Origin: JADGQN01 sp035315185
GTDB taxonomy: Bacteria > Desulfobacterota > Syntrophorhabdia > Syntrophorhabdales > WCHB1-27
Reading direction: 5' to 3'
Length of the DNA stretch: 64,000 nucleotides
Assembly: GCA_035315185.1 (NCBI GenBank)
Contig: DATFYE010000120.1
Location: forward strand, 1 to 64,000
The notes under the pieces are model-generated. The model saw nothing but the letters and a program-made list of their open reading frames with translations. It did not search any database and was not told the origin of the DNA. Shown piece by piece: positions 1 through 8,092 of the stretch; the first letter of the stretch is position 1, and each line of letters begins with the position of its first letter. Position numbers and translations under genes: made by a program.

Positions 1-1
1 C

Positions 2-418
2 AAGCACGGCCGAGCCTTGTGGCTCTCGGGAGCCGTCCTGATCGCTTTGCTCGGGCTGTGGCAGGGAATAGAGTCTCCGAACGAAAGCAGGGGACTCTTC
101 AAGAAGGCCGGCCTTATCTTGCTGCACCATGACCGGGGAGCCAATACCGCGTCCCGGCTCCCCTTGCCCTCGTTTTATGACAAGGGCACGTGGACAGACG
201 TATCATCAACCTGCGGTCTGCTCGGGGAATGCGCTAAGTTTGTGCGTGATCTCGAGGCTAAGGGGGCTAAGTACCTGGTGCTGGATGACAAAATGGTAAG
301 CGAATGTCCCTGGCTTGACGCGTGTATGGCTCCTTTTCCTCTTGTTGCAGCCTTTTCGTATGGAGACGACTTTGTAAAGGTCTACGTTATACCCTCCTCC
401 GGTCCTATGCGGCGGTGA
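2..418 (+). CDS. C-terminal part of a membrane glycosyltransferase-like protein (cut by window edge)
   Basis: The reading frame is open from the window edge to a stop at 416-418, so this is the 3' end of a longer gene. The visible part starts with one hydrophobic helix (WLSGAVLIALLGLW), followed by about 110 soluble residues ending in a compact alpha/beta-like segment (KYLVLDDKM, then VAAFSYGDDFVKVYVI). A last transmembrane helix followed by a small soluble tail is typical of ArnT/GT39-type polyprenyl-sugar transferases, which transfer sugars on the outer face of the membrane. The catalytic part is outside the window, so the family call is tentative. A TTG at 17 is an internal codon, not a start. 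Confidence 0.5.
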   Translation, partial: KHGRALWLSGAVLIALLGLWQGIESPNESRGLFKKAGLILLHHDRGANTASRLPLPSFYDKGTWTDVSSTCGLLGECAKFVRDLEAKGAKYLVLDDKMVSECPWLDACMAPFPLVAAFSYGDDFVKVYVIPSSGPMRR

Positions 419-425
419 GCGCGCC

Positions 426-447
426 TCGCTGCTCGCCAAAGCAGCGA
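426..447 (+). terminator. Hairpin after the first gene, possible weak terminator
   Basis: TCGCTGC (426-432) pairs perfectly with GCAGCGA (441-447) around an 8-base loop, starting eight bases after the upstream stop codon. No T-run follows, so intrinsic termination is uncertain. It separates the partial upstream gene from the promoter of the thioredoxin gene. Confidence 0.3.
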
Positions 448-454
448 TGTATCC

Positions 455-483
455 TTGACATGGGTCTACCAGATGGCTATGTT
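455..483 (+). promoter_or_regulatory. Sigma-70-type promoter for the selenothioredoxin gene
   Basis: A perfect -35 hexamer TTGACA (455-460) is followed after exactly 17 bases by TATGTT (478-483), a 4/6 match to the -10 consensus. The predicted transcription start is about 490, just ahead of a purine-rich AGGAAA and the ATG at 505. It is the best sigma-70 promoter I found in the window and suggests that the thioredoxin gene is transcribed on its own. Confidence 0.6.
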
Positions 484-504
484 TGAATAGGAAAATTAAG
501 TAGT

Positions 505-960
505 ATGAGCTTCGACACTGTTATCGTCAAATGCCCGCGGTGTGGCACAAAGAACCGTGTTCCGCAGGACCGCTGGGGTGAATCGGCTGTCTGTGGCAAG
601 TGCAAGGCCCCGATGGATGTGTCAAACCTTTATCCGGACCGTCCCCTTCAAATCTCTGACAGCATGTTCAGACGCGAGGTCATGAGCTTTCCAGGCCCGG
701 TATTGCTGGAGTTTTACTCCCCACGGTGAGGCCACTGCCAGAGGTTGGCGCCGGTTCTGGATGAACTGGCTTTTGCTTACGCCGACAGGATAAGATTCGC
801 GCAACTGAACGTAGACGTTTATCACGCCACCGCATCTCAGTTCAGGGTGAACGGTGTGCCCACGCTCTACTTTTACAAAAACGGCAGCCTCGTTGATAGC
901 GCGCAAGGCGCCCTTCCAAAGGCTGAAATCGAAAGACGCTTGCAGACGCTGCTGCGGTAA
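505..960 (+). CDS. Zinc-ribbon thioredoxin (TrxC type) with TGA-encoded selenocysteine
   Basis: Read through the in-frame TGA at 727-729, this encodes 151 residues: a thioredoxin-2-like disulfide reductase. Residues 1-40 form a zinc ribbon with two CxxC pairs (C10/C13, C30/C33). The thioredoxin fold follows, with active site R-U-G-H-C at 74-78, where TGA (residue 75) sits exactly at the nucleophilic first cysteine and C78 is the resolving cysteine. The cis-proline motif GVPT (P119) and the C-terminal helix are intact, so both halves are under coding constraint in one frame. An 8-bp stem-loop lies 28 bases after the TGA. Conventional gene callers would stop at 729 or restart at 745. Alternatives are a nonsense mutation or a sequencing error, but the exact cysteine position argues for Sec. 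SelB, SelA and tRNA-Sec genes are not in the window. Confidence 0.85.
750..770 (+). promoter_or_regulatory. Candidate bacterial SECIS stem-loop
   Basis: GCCGGTTC (750-757) pairs with GAACTGGC (763-770), giving 8 bp including one G-U pair, around the 5-base loop TGGAT with G in the second position. The loop starts 28 bases after the TGA at 727-729, inside the spacing usually accepted for bacterial SECIS elements. The hairpin lies within coding sequence, as bacterial SECIS elements do. A competing smaller hairpin (737-740 with 746-749) has a loop only 11 bases from the TGA and fits less well. Confidence 0.6.
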
Positions 961-1086
961 ACGGTCGGAAAGAAATTGCCTGCGACGGATAAGGGCGTGT
1001 GTGGGGGTATTGCGAAAAACTGTGGCGGGGTTAGCAGGTTTTGTTGGAGTGTGTTGACTCGTGGAAGGGGCGATCTTTGGAGGGCT

Positions 1087-1977
1087 TCATTTTTCGGCGT
1101 TCACGTACGTGGTCGAAGCGAAGACGAAGGAATTGCGCTTGTCGTGGAGACGGTAATCTAATGGTTTCAAAACCATGCCCGCGGCGTGAATGAGTATTCT
1201 CAGTGGTATGCTTGCGATGCCTGGCAGGTACTCTTGTACGAACTGCGAGCTCAAGTGGACGGCTGTGTACATAGGTCCGACACACGTGCCGGAATTTGTC
1301 ACTTTAAACTGATTCTTTTCGTACAATAACCGATGGCCCGTCAGGGTGAAGTTCTGGTAGTGATTCGGGTAGCCGTGATAGGCCTGCATGAATGGCACCA
1401 CGGAGAGAACCTTTCCACCCTTTTTTAATACCCTGTGAAATTCCTGGACCGCTCGTTGCGGCTCGGAGAGATGCTCTATCACCGCCTCGCAGAAAATGGC
1501 GTCCACGCATTCGGCTCTATACGGAAGGACGTGCGCATCAGCAACGATGTCGACATTAGGAAACGGCCCGATGTTGACGTTGGTAAAACTGGGATGCTCC
1601 CTTTTTGGACCGCCGCCGATAGAAAGGACGAGCGAGTCATCGTTGGTCAACGGATCAAATATCTCGTTCACTAATGACATGACAATCCTGGAGCGGAAAT
1701 CTTTGCTCACGTACGCCTTGATTTTTCCGACAACGCCAGGTTCCCGATTCTCCGGCGCGTATTCCTTTGTCATGTGTTCGGAAGACGACGAGTACGTCTC
1801 TGCCCATTTTTCGTCAATGAGCAGGATGGGGAGCATCCGCCCTTCGTGGATGAGACAGCGGTAGGTCTCCGTACCGTCCTCAGTCTGAAAGCGATTGGTT
1901 TGCCGGTCCAATGAAAGGCTCTTCCCGGTTCGCGGACTGATGAACAATCCCTTTTCAATCTGCGTAATGATTCTCAT
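1087..1977 (-). CDS. Class I SAM-dependent methyltransferase
   Basis: The 296-residue protein has a Trm112-like N-terminal segment (about 1-60) and a Rossmann methyltransferase domain. Motif I is LSIGGGP (about 118-124). The acidic motif II region is VDIVADAHVLPY, and FCEAVIEHL with the later LKKGGKVLSVVPF are the family's motif IV/V features. This architecture is common in O-antigen clusters, where such enzymes methylate hydroxyls of glycan residues. The substrate cannot be read from sequence. It is the last gene of the long minus-strand run, convergent with the thioredoxin gene across 126 bases in which I see no clear terminator. Confidence 0.8.
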   Translation of the reverse strand: MRIITQIEKGLFISPRTGKSLSLDRQTNRFQTEDGTETYRCLIHEGRMLPILLIDEKWAETYSSSSEHMTKEYAPENREPGVVGKIKAYVSKDFRSRIVMSLVNEIFDPLTNDDSLVLSIGGGPKREHPSFTNVNIGPFPNVDIVADAHVLPYRAECVDAIFCEAVIEHLSEPQRAVQEFHRVLKKGGKVLSVVPFMQAYHGYPNHYQNFTLTGHRLLYEKNQFKVTNSGTCVGPMYTAVHLSSQFVQEYLPGIASIPLRILIHAAGMVLKPLDYRLHDKRNSFVFASTTYVNAEK

Positions 1978-1989
1978 GGCCTGCCGGGT

Positions 1990-2706
1990 CTATGTGCGAG
2001 AGTGAGCCCGCCATCTCTTGAAGAGGTGATAGGCGAGGGAACAGCGCCACTTGATTTGCTGGGAGACTTTGAAACCCTGGAAGCTCCTGTTTTCAGCGTG
2101 CCTGCGGTACTTAATCGTCTTCTGGGGTACGAAATCTACCGTGCCGTACAGTTCGCTTAAGAGGCCGAGCCAAGAGTCGTGCATGGGTATGCCGTTGGGG
2201 AAGGGCAGGGCAATGTCAAGGAGTTCTCTTGTGAAAGCCATACAGCAGCCCATGTAGGTGTTGTCGTAAAGGTTTTTCAGTAACCCTTTCCGCGAGCCGA
2301 TGGTCTCGAAGATCGATTTGGCGATAACCGAGCCGTCATCGTCGATAATCTGACCGTCCAGGACCAAGGTGTAGACCCTTGACGGTTTTACTTCAAAGTG
2401 ACTGCGGATAACCGCAAGTTTGTTGTCGAGCCAGATATCGTCCTGATCAGACAGGACGATTACATCCCCCTCCACGTTTTTCAGGGCATTCTCAAGATTG
2501 TACATAGGGTTAAAGAACGTGTTACCGGGAAGGACTCTTATGCGGGTGTCGTGGAAGGAATCAATGATTTGAAGGGTGGTATCAGTCGAGGAATCGTCCG
2601 AGATAACCAACTCGCCTTTCTCGCCAAGCTGCTTGACGATCGACTCAAGTTGAGCAGCGATGTACCTCGCTCCGTTATGCGTGGCCATGCACACGCTCAG
2701 CTTCAT
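1990..2706 (-). CDS. Family 2 glycosyltransferase
   Basis: This 238-residue GT-A protein opens with the GT2 nucleotide-sugar signature (LSVCMATHNGARYI) and carries the SDQDD metal-binding motif at residues 86-90, as in rhamnosyl- and galactosyl-type GT2 enzymes (RfbF/WcaA-like). It has no membrane helix, so it probably acts at the cytoplasmic face on a lipid-linked glycan. Its start overlaps the stop of the upstream GT2 gene by 4 bases (ATGA), indicating translational coupling. Donor and acceptor are unknown. Confidence 0.85.
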   Translation of the reverse strand: MKLSVCMATHNGARYIAAQLESIVKQLGEKGELVISDDSSTDTTLQIIDSFHDTRIRVLPGNTFFNPMYNLENALKNVEGDVIVLSDQDDIWLDNKLAVIRSHFEVKPSRVYTLVLDGQIIDDDGSVIAKSIFETIGSRKGLLKNLYDNTYMGCCMAFTRELLDIALPFPNGIPMHDSWLGLLSELYGTVDFVPQKTIKYRRHAENRSFQGFKVSQQIKWRCSLAYHLFKRWRAHSRT

Positions 2707-3428
2707 CGCGCCCTAGTCAGCCACAATGCGGACTTCTTGAGGACCTTGTAAAATGGGTAGAGGATAAGCAGTGCGGCAACACCCAATCGGCCCCTCTTCT
2801 GAAAGAGGAGATCAACAGCCAATTTCTGGTACAACGTCCAGGAACGGGATGAAACGCCTCTGTCATCGCACTTGGCTATGACGTGTTCCACCCTACGCCA
2901 GTGCCGATGTGCCAGAGCGTTGAAAAAGATATAATCGGAGATGGTCACCCCTTTGCCGACCAGGTATCTTCCAACCTCTTCGTGAAGGCGCTTGCGGTAA
3001 AGGAGTGACTGGTGGATGACCCTCATCTTGAGGTGGTCGCAGGTCAGCAATCTGCCACGGGTACCGTAAAACCAAGCATCGCCATACACAAGGTCTACGT
3101 CGTCAGTGAGGTATCGCGCTGTTTTCATGAGCGTTTCTTCATCGAAAAATTCATCTCCGGCATTCATGAAGATTAGCCAATCGCCTGAAGCGAGATCGAC
3201 CCCCTTGTTCATTGCATCGTATATGCCTCGGTCGGGCTCGCTGACCCATTGGGTAAGCTGACTTGCATACTTGTTTATGATGTTGAGTGTACCATCCGTT
3301 GAGCCCCCGTCTATGACGACATATTCTTTAGCCGGGTAATTCTGACCCAGGACACTCTTGATTGTTTGCTCGAGACAGTTCTCTCCGTTTAGCACGACTG
3401 TGATAATACTGATAGAAGGGTGCGCCAT
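2703..3428 (-). CDS. Family 2 glycosyltransferase (WcaE/PgaC-like short GT2)
   Basis: A 241-residue GT-A enzyme. It starts with ISIITVVLNGENCLEQTIKS, followed by YVVIDGGSTDGT and the variant DXD region FMNAGDEFFDEE. The DRGIYDAMNKG motif (about residue 70) is characteristic of a subgroup of colanic-acid and capsule GT2 enzymes. The gene starts one base inside the stop codon of its upstream neighbour (TAATG) and overlaps the next gene by 4 bases, so all three are probably co-translated. The sugar transferred is not predictable. Confidence 0.85.
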   Translation of the reverse strand: MAHPSISIITVVLNGENCLEQTIKSVLGQNYPAKEYVVIDGGSTDGTLNIINKYASQLTQWVSEPDRGIYDAMNKGVDLASGDWLIFMNAGDEFFDEETLMKTARYLTDDVDLVYGDAWFYGTRGRLLTCDHLKMRVIHQSLLYRKRLHEEVGRYLVGKGVTISDYIFFNALAHRHWRRVEHVIAKCDDRGVSSRSWTLYQKLAVDLLFQKRGRLGVAALLILYPFYKVLKKSALWLTRAR

Positions 3429-4306
3429 TAAAGAGGTCTCAGAGAGGATGATCTGGCCTGGTCATCAAAAGGGTCCGCTTTGTCGCCCCACGCCATCCGC
3501 GACAATCTCCACTTGAGTTGGGCATCAGCTACTGCATAAGCCTCGGTCTGGTTGTCGGCAACCAGAAGATTATTCTGATCGCCCTGGCGGAACGTAAGGC
3601 TCCTGTGCCAATCCTCCTTTTCGTAAGCGTTACCGTCCTTCCCAACGACCAGGGGCGTATACCCCGCCTTTATGATCTGGCGCGTGAGGCTCCGCCGGCC
3701 GCTTTCGAACCGATAGACGTCCATCTTGCGTTGCATGCTTCCAGGGCTAACCCTGAGAAGGAGATCTCGGCGCAGCATAAATGCGTTCGTGCGGATGTGG
3801 TAGTTAGGGAATGTCGGAAAATGTCGTTTGAAGGCCATCAGCTCAACAAGAAGGCGCCGACGCTGTAAGATAGATGCTCCGTCCCCAATCAGAGACCATC
3901 CGTCGGCTTTCACCGTTGAATATAAACTCTCACAGGAGGCAGTTGCCCCAACGATCCCCACATCCTTTCTCAGGGCGTGATGATACAACTTTTGCAGCCA
4001 GTCCTTGTCCAGAATGAGACTGTAGGAATTCAGAAAGCAGTAAAAGCCGTGGTCGAAGTTGCTGGCGGCCGCAAAGTATGCGCTGATATCGAACCCCGTG
4101 TCAGGTACAAAGAAGGTCTGGTGAGGGAAGGGGGCGAGCAACCGCTCATACGCAGGGGGAACCCGATTCTCTTCGAAGCCTTTCATGATTACGAGAAGGT
4201 TGTGCTGCTGCCCCGCAGGGTTTCTTTCGTATGATTCGAAAAAACGCGCCACTGGATCTATACCGTTGGCGCGCCGAATCAAATGAGTGACGCAGACATC
4301 TGTCAT
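3428..4306 (-). CDS. Putative glycosyltransferase-like protein, family uncertain
   Basis: The 292-residue soluble protein has no clear family signature that I recognise. It shows a GT-A-like order of elements: an N-terminal strand followed by FESYERNPAG, the segment VPDTGFDISAYFAAA, and then YCFLNSYSLI, resembling the region of rhamnan-synthesis (RgpF-like) and related proteins that use G-x-D-I-x-A-Y. The cluster position between two GT2 genes and gmd suggests a transferase. Alternatively it could be an uncharacterised cluster protein. It is tightly coupled to the downstream GT2. Confidence 0.45.
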   Translation of the reverse strand: MTDVCVTHLIRRANGIDPVARFFESYERNPAGQQHNLLVIMKGFEENRVPPAYERLLAPFPHQTFFVPDTGFDISAYFAAASNFDHGFYCFLNSYSLILDKDWLQKLYHHALRKDVGIVGATASCESLYSTVKADGWSLIGDGASILQRRRLLVELMAFKRHFPTFPNYHIRTNAFMLRRDLLLRVSPGSMQRKMDVYRFESGRRSLTRQIIKAGYTPLVVGKDGNAYEKEDWHRSLTFRQGDQNNLLVADNQTEAYAVADAQLKWRLSRMAWGDKADPFDDQARSSSLRPL

Positions 4307-4373
4307 CCAATATCCTATCTGTTAAGCTTTTGGCCGCACGCGTCATCCCGGGGTGAATCCCCACAACCGTGCG

Positions 4374-4410
4374 ATAAGTGTCCGCCCGCAACAGCGCGGC
4401 GTGCACTTAT
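4374..4410 (-). terminator. Stem-loop overlapping the end of gmd
   Basis: ATAAGTG (4374-4380) pairs with CACTTAT (4404-4410), with an inner CCGC/GCGG pairing (4382-4385 with 4396-4399). On the minus strand it includes the gmd stop codon. There is no T-run, so it may affect mRNA stability rather than terminate. The rest of the 100-base gap holds nothing else I recognise. Confidence 0.3.
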
Positions 4411-5393
4411 TGGTGACTCAACTCCCAGTCAAGGTATTTGGCCTCGTCCTTTATCAGTATATCGATGAACTGATCGAAGCTGATGTCGTAGTGCCACCCA
4501 AGCTTATCGCGCGCCCTTGAGTTGTCGCCGTAAATGATGTTCAGTTCAACCGGCCTGTAAAGCCCCTCATCGATCCGGATGTATTCTTTCGGCTCCAGGT
4601 GCAGGTGGGTAAAGACCGCGGTCGCGAACTCTTCGAGGCTGTGAGGCTCGCCGGAACAGATTATATAGTCCTCGGGTCTGTCCTGCTGAAGCATCATCCA
4701 CATGGCCCGGATATACTCCGGTGTGTACCCCCAGTCCCTGCATACACTCAGGTTGCCGAGAGTGATATACTCAGCCATTCCCCTACTGATCCGCACACTA
4801 GTGCTGAGGATTTTTTTCGTAACGAAATTCTTTTCTCTCAGAGCTGATTCATGGTTGAAGAGAATGCCGCATACAGCGAAGAGTCCGTAAGCTTCCCGGT
4901 AATTGACTGTTACCCAGTGAGCCGTTGCCTTTGATATTCCATAAGGGCTCACCGGATGAAAGCTGAACTCCTCATGGATGGGGAGCTCCTCTCTGGGGAC
5001 CTTGCCGAACATCTCGCTGCTCGACGCCTGATAGAAGCGGGCCTTTGAATGGAGAATTCTCATGGCCTCAAGTAGGTTTGCGGTGCTCGTGATATTGAAT
5101 CCCAGGGTGCCGATGGGCTGATCGAAGGAGAGGCCTACCGAGCTCTGCGCCGCAAGGTTATAAATTTCGTCAGGCTCGTATTTTTCAAGCAGCCGTATGA
5201 TATTGGAAAGATCGAGAAGGTTTGTTTCCACAATTTCAACAAGTCCGTCGATAGACAGGTAGGTGAGGTTCTTCAGGTTACCGTGTGAGGCATTTCTGGT
5301 CAGCCCCACAACAGTATAGCCTTTCTCAAGAAGAAGTTGTGCTAGGTAAGCACCGTCCTGTCCTGTAATACCGGTTATGAGCGCTCTCTTCAC
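4407..5393 (-). CDS. gmd: GDP-mannose 4,6-dehydratase
   Basis: This extended short-chain dehydrogenase (328 residues) converts GDP-D-mannose to GDP-4-keto-6-deoxy-D-mannose, the precursor of GDP-fucose, GDP-rhamnose or GDP-perosamine. It has the NADP-binding GITGQDGAYLA (8-18), the SSSEMFG active-site segment (124-130) and Y151/K155 of the YxxxK pair. The family sequences NYREAYG and LFNHES are present. It is a second Gmd in this window besides the one at 63020-64000 and is clearly diverged from it. No reductase or aminotransferase dedicated to its product lies next to it. Confidence 0.88.
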   Translation of the reverse strand: MKRALITGITGQDGAYLAQLLLEKGYTVVGLTRNASHGNLKNLTYLSIDGLVEIVETNLLDLSNIIRLLEKYEPDEIYNLAAQSSVGLSFDQPIGTLGFNITSTANLLEAMRILHSKARFYQASSSEMFGKVPREELPIHEEFSFHPVSPYGISKATAHWVTVNYREAYGLFAVCGILFNHESALREKNFVTKKILSTSVRISRGMAEYITLGNLSVCRDWGYTPEYIRAMWMMLQQDRPEDYIICSGEPHSLEEFATAVFTHLHLEPKEYIRIDEGLYRPVELNIIYGDNSRARDKLGWHYDISFDQFIDILIKDEAKYLDWELSHQ

Positions 5394-5456
5394 CTTGTCT
5401 CTCCCTCTGTCACCAACTCGGCTGCCTGCGTTTCGTTGTTATTGTCCCGGTTTTGA

Positions 5457-6731
5457 TTACCTTTTGTCCTGAAGAAGCAGCTCTTCCTCGTCGCTTAAGG
5501 CTTCCCCTGCCACCTTTCGGTAAATGGCCCGGTACGACCGTGCCGTCCTGTCCCATGAAAAGAGCTTTATCCTATCCGAGCCCCTTTTCGCGAGATCCTC
5601 CCTTAACGATGGATCAGCATACATACGTTCAAGTGCCTTGGCAATCGACTCCACGGAGTTCGGATCGAAGAAGAAAACGGCATCTCCTGCGTACTCAGGA
5701 ACGGAAGTGACGGTTGAGGTGGCAACCGGCACGCCTTCTCTGAACGCTTCCAGAATGGGGAACCCACCGCCCTCGAAAAGACTGGGGAAAATCATGAAGC
5801 TGGCTAGCCGGTAGAGGGCCTTCAGTTCGACAGAAGTTACAAAACCGGGGAAGGATACCTGACCACCGAGTTTCAGTTCCTCAAGGTGACGTTTTATTTC
5901 GGGCCAGAAAAAATTCTTGCTTCCGGTGCAGACGAGCTTCAGATCAAACCCTTTTTCCTGTCTCAGTAGGGCAAATGCGTCGAGAAGGCGCTTATGGTTC
6001 TTGTGGGGCCATGTTTGAGCCGGGTAAAAAGCGAATGGTAAATCGAGCGCGAACTTCTTCTTTGTCTCAGAAAGCATTTCGGAGGTGACAGGCTCGTAAA
6101 GTTCTGTCGGGGACCCCCAGAGGATCGCGTACATCTTTTCCTTCTCGAGGCCGTACCTCTGCCTGATATCCTCTTTTATCCACGCCGATTCGGTGACAAC
6201 TGCCTTTGAGTTTGCGCATCCTTCGCGAAAAACGACTTCGCGCAAAGCTATCTCTTGTCTTGTAAAAAATTCGGGAAAATGCAGGTGTTGCAAGTCGTGC
6301 GGATTATATATCGTCGGCAGGTCGCTGAGGATAAAATCCTGGTGAGGGAAGTGGAGTACATCTGCCCCCAGCGATTCGTGGAGCCCTGTCGATCTGGGCG
6401 TCTCCGGGGATACGAGCGGGTGTGAAAGGAGTACTTGCAGCTTTCGGTAAAGGTTAGCCAACGGGGCACGAACGGGCCCGAGCATCTGTTTGAAATGTTC
6501 GGGGCTGCCCAGCGAAGGTCGCGGCGCTGCAATGAGCCTCTGGTTGCGACCGATAAGAGGAACCAGCCAAGCGTTGTCTCGTGATGGACCCAGCACGATA
6601 TACTCTTCCGTGCCGTCTTCAAGCTGACCGAGGGCGTGGATGAGGCTCGCCGTAAATTGTTGCACTCCACCCCTGCTCCCGTCGCCGGGCATCTGTGCGT
6701 CGATTATGATTCGCAAAGGTCTCCCCGTCAT
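5457..6731 (-). CDS. Family 4 glycosyltransferase
   Basis: A 424-residue GT-B retaining glycosyltransferase. The N-terminal acceptor domain starts LRIIIDAQMPGDGSRGGVQQF. The C-terminal donor domain has FYPAQTWPHKNHKRLLDAF and the E-x7-E motif (EGGGFPILEAF). These enzymes add a sugar from a nucleotide donor, often mannose, in the cytoplasm. I take ATG 6731, two bases after the upstream stop (TAACATG). A TTG start at 6749 would add six residues and overlap the previous gene by 17 bases. Confidence 0.88.
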   Translation of the reverse strand: MTGRPLRIIIDAQMPGDGSRGGVQQFTASLIHALGQLEDGTEEYIVLGPSRDNAWLVPLIGRNQRLIAAPRPSLGSPEHFKQMLGPVRAPLANLYRKLQVLLSHPLVSPETPRSTGLHESLGADVLHFPHQDFILSDLPTIYNPHDLQHLHFPEFFTRQEIALREVVFREGCANSKAVVTESAWIKEDIRQRYGLEKEKMYAILWGSPTELYEPVTSEMLSETKKKFALDLPFAFYPAQTWPHKNHKRLLDAFALLRQEKGFDLKLVCTGSKNFFWPEIKRHLEELKLGGQVSFPGFVTSVELKALYRLASFMIFPSLFEGGGFPILEAFREGVPVATSTVTSVPEYAGDAVFFFDPNSVESIAKALERMYADPSLREDLAKRGSDRIKLFSWDRTARSYRAIYRKVAGEALSDEEELLLQDKR

Positions 6732-6732
6732 G

Positions 6733-8013
6733 TTAACTATTGATGGCAACCCTGTATGCTCTGATGGTTTCTTCTACACATTTTCCCCAACTGAACAGAG
6801 CTGCTCTTGCGAGCGAACGTTCAGACATGCGAGCCCGGAGCGCAGAATCTCGAATAACTGTGAGCAGCTCGCGGCATAGCCCATCTTCGTCCGTGGGGGA
6901 AATCATTATTCCCGCGTCGCCTACAACTTCCGGGAGGGAAGACGTGTTGGACGTGATCACCGGCACGCCACATTTCATTGCCTCCAGAGGCGGAAGCCCA
7001 AAGCCTTCATAGAACGAGGGATAGACGAAGGCCAGCGCACCACTATACAGAGGGGCGAGATCCTCAAAGTCCACATAACCGGTAAGGACAATGCGCTTTC
7101 TCAAAGCCGGATACCGGTCTAATTCCTCAAAGACCTTCTCGTAATCCCAGCCCTTTGTTCCCACCAGTACCAGGCACAGGTCGTCAATCTTTTCTTGGAG
7201 CACCGTTTTGGCAAAGCATCTGACCACACGGTGGATGTTCTTCCGCGGCTCCAACGTGCTAAGCGTAAGCAGGTATGGCGCATCCGGAATGGCATATTTC
7301 GCTCGTGCAGATGCCATCGTTTCAGGATCTGTGCAGGGATAGAAATCACTTGAGGCGCCCAGATGCGTGACGAAGGCTCGGGAGGGATCGAGACCTTTCA
7401 GGTAGTTGCAGAGATCATTCTTGGTCGACTGAGAGATACACAGAGCCCATCCGTCACGACTCACATCGTTGAATGCTTGCTTGAGCATACCGCCTTCCCT
7501 CGACCCAAAGAACTGGGGGAACAGGATAGGGATAAGATCGTAGACCGTCAGGAATTTCTCAACGCGCGCCGCACTCCTTACCCGGCGATCAAACGGATAA
7601 AAGGAAGAGTGGTAAATGTCTATCCTCCGGAGTACCTCCGGATCCAATCCCAAGATGGGGCCGAGGAGTTTCACTGAAGTAAACGTGAGAGAGAATCTCA
7701 TGCAGCGTAAGAGTAAGCGCTTCAAGCCCGGCCCGGTATTTGCGATCCCTGTATCAAGCCTGCGCCAGGTCTTATATATCTCTGTCCATGGTCGAGACAG
7801 GGGAAGGTGCGCATCGTGGAAGCGGGCGCTGGACTCTATGAATCTTGCGGTTTCAGCCAGGTTGCGACTGGCACAGAGAGTCAGTTCGCATTCGTCACGG
7901 TGAGCGAGAAGCTGCACGGCGACGTTCTCCGTGACCGTAAAGACGCCGGTTCTTCCCCTCGGATTATAGTAGCCTGCGCCAAGCACGGCCGCATCGTATG
8001 CAACGCGTATCAT
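6733..8013 (-). CDS. Family 4 glycosyltransferase
   Basis: A 426-residue GT-B enzyme similar in plan to its downstream neighbour. It has a glycine-rich N-terminal acceptor domain (DAAVLGAGYYNPRGRTGVF), the donor-domain start YLLTLSTLEPRKNIHRVV, FVYPSFYEGFGLPPLEAM with the E-x7-E catalytic motif, and a C-terminal helix. It resembles mannosyltransferases of the WbdB/MtfB type. Together with the 5457-6731 gene and gmd it could assemble a mannose-derived segment. That link is inference from position only. Confidence 0.88.
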   Translation of the reverse strand: MIRVAYDAAVLGAGYYNPRGRTGVFTVTENVAVQLLAHRDECELTLCASRNLAETARFIESSARFHDAHLPLSRPWTEIYKTWRRLDTGIANTGPGLKRLLLRCMRFSLTFTSVKLLGPILGLDPEVLRRIDIYHSSFYPFDRRVRSAARVEKFLTVYDLIPILFPQFFGSREGGMLKQAFNDVSRDGWALCISQSTKNDLCNYLKGLDPSRAFVTHLGASSDFYPCTDPETMASARAKYAIPDAPYLLTLSTLEPRKNIHRVVRCFAKTVLQEKIDDLCLVLVGTKGWDYEKVFEELDRYPALRKRIVLTGYVDFEDLAPLYSGALAFVYPSFYEGFGLPPLEAMKCGVPVITSNTSSLPEVVGDAGIMISPTDEDGLCRELLTVIRDSALRARMSERSLARAALFSWGKCVEETIRAYRVAINS

Positions 8014-8092
8014 CCGTGGTTAATTTCGGCACCCTTTGATGCCCGTTGGGTCGGCGTTCTCATCAAGGTATGTGAGACGCATCCTGCCTATG

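Noticed and set aside
745..960. Separate short thioredoxin-like gene starting at TTG 745
   Set aside because: It is the same frame as 505-729 and lacks the first half of the active site; reading through TGA as Sec explains both parts.
961..1086. Short plus-strand frames after the thioredoxin gene
   Set aside because: No conserved motif or ribosome-binding site; they run into the convergent methyltransferase gene.
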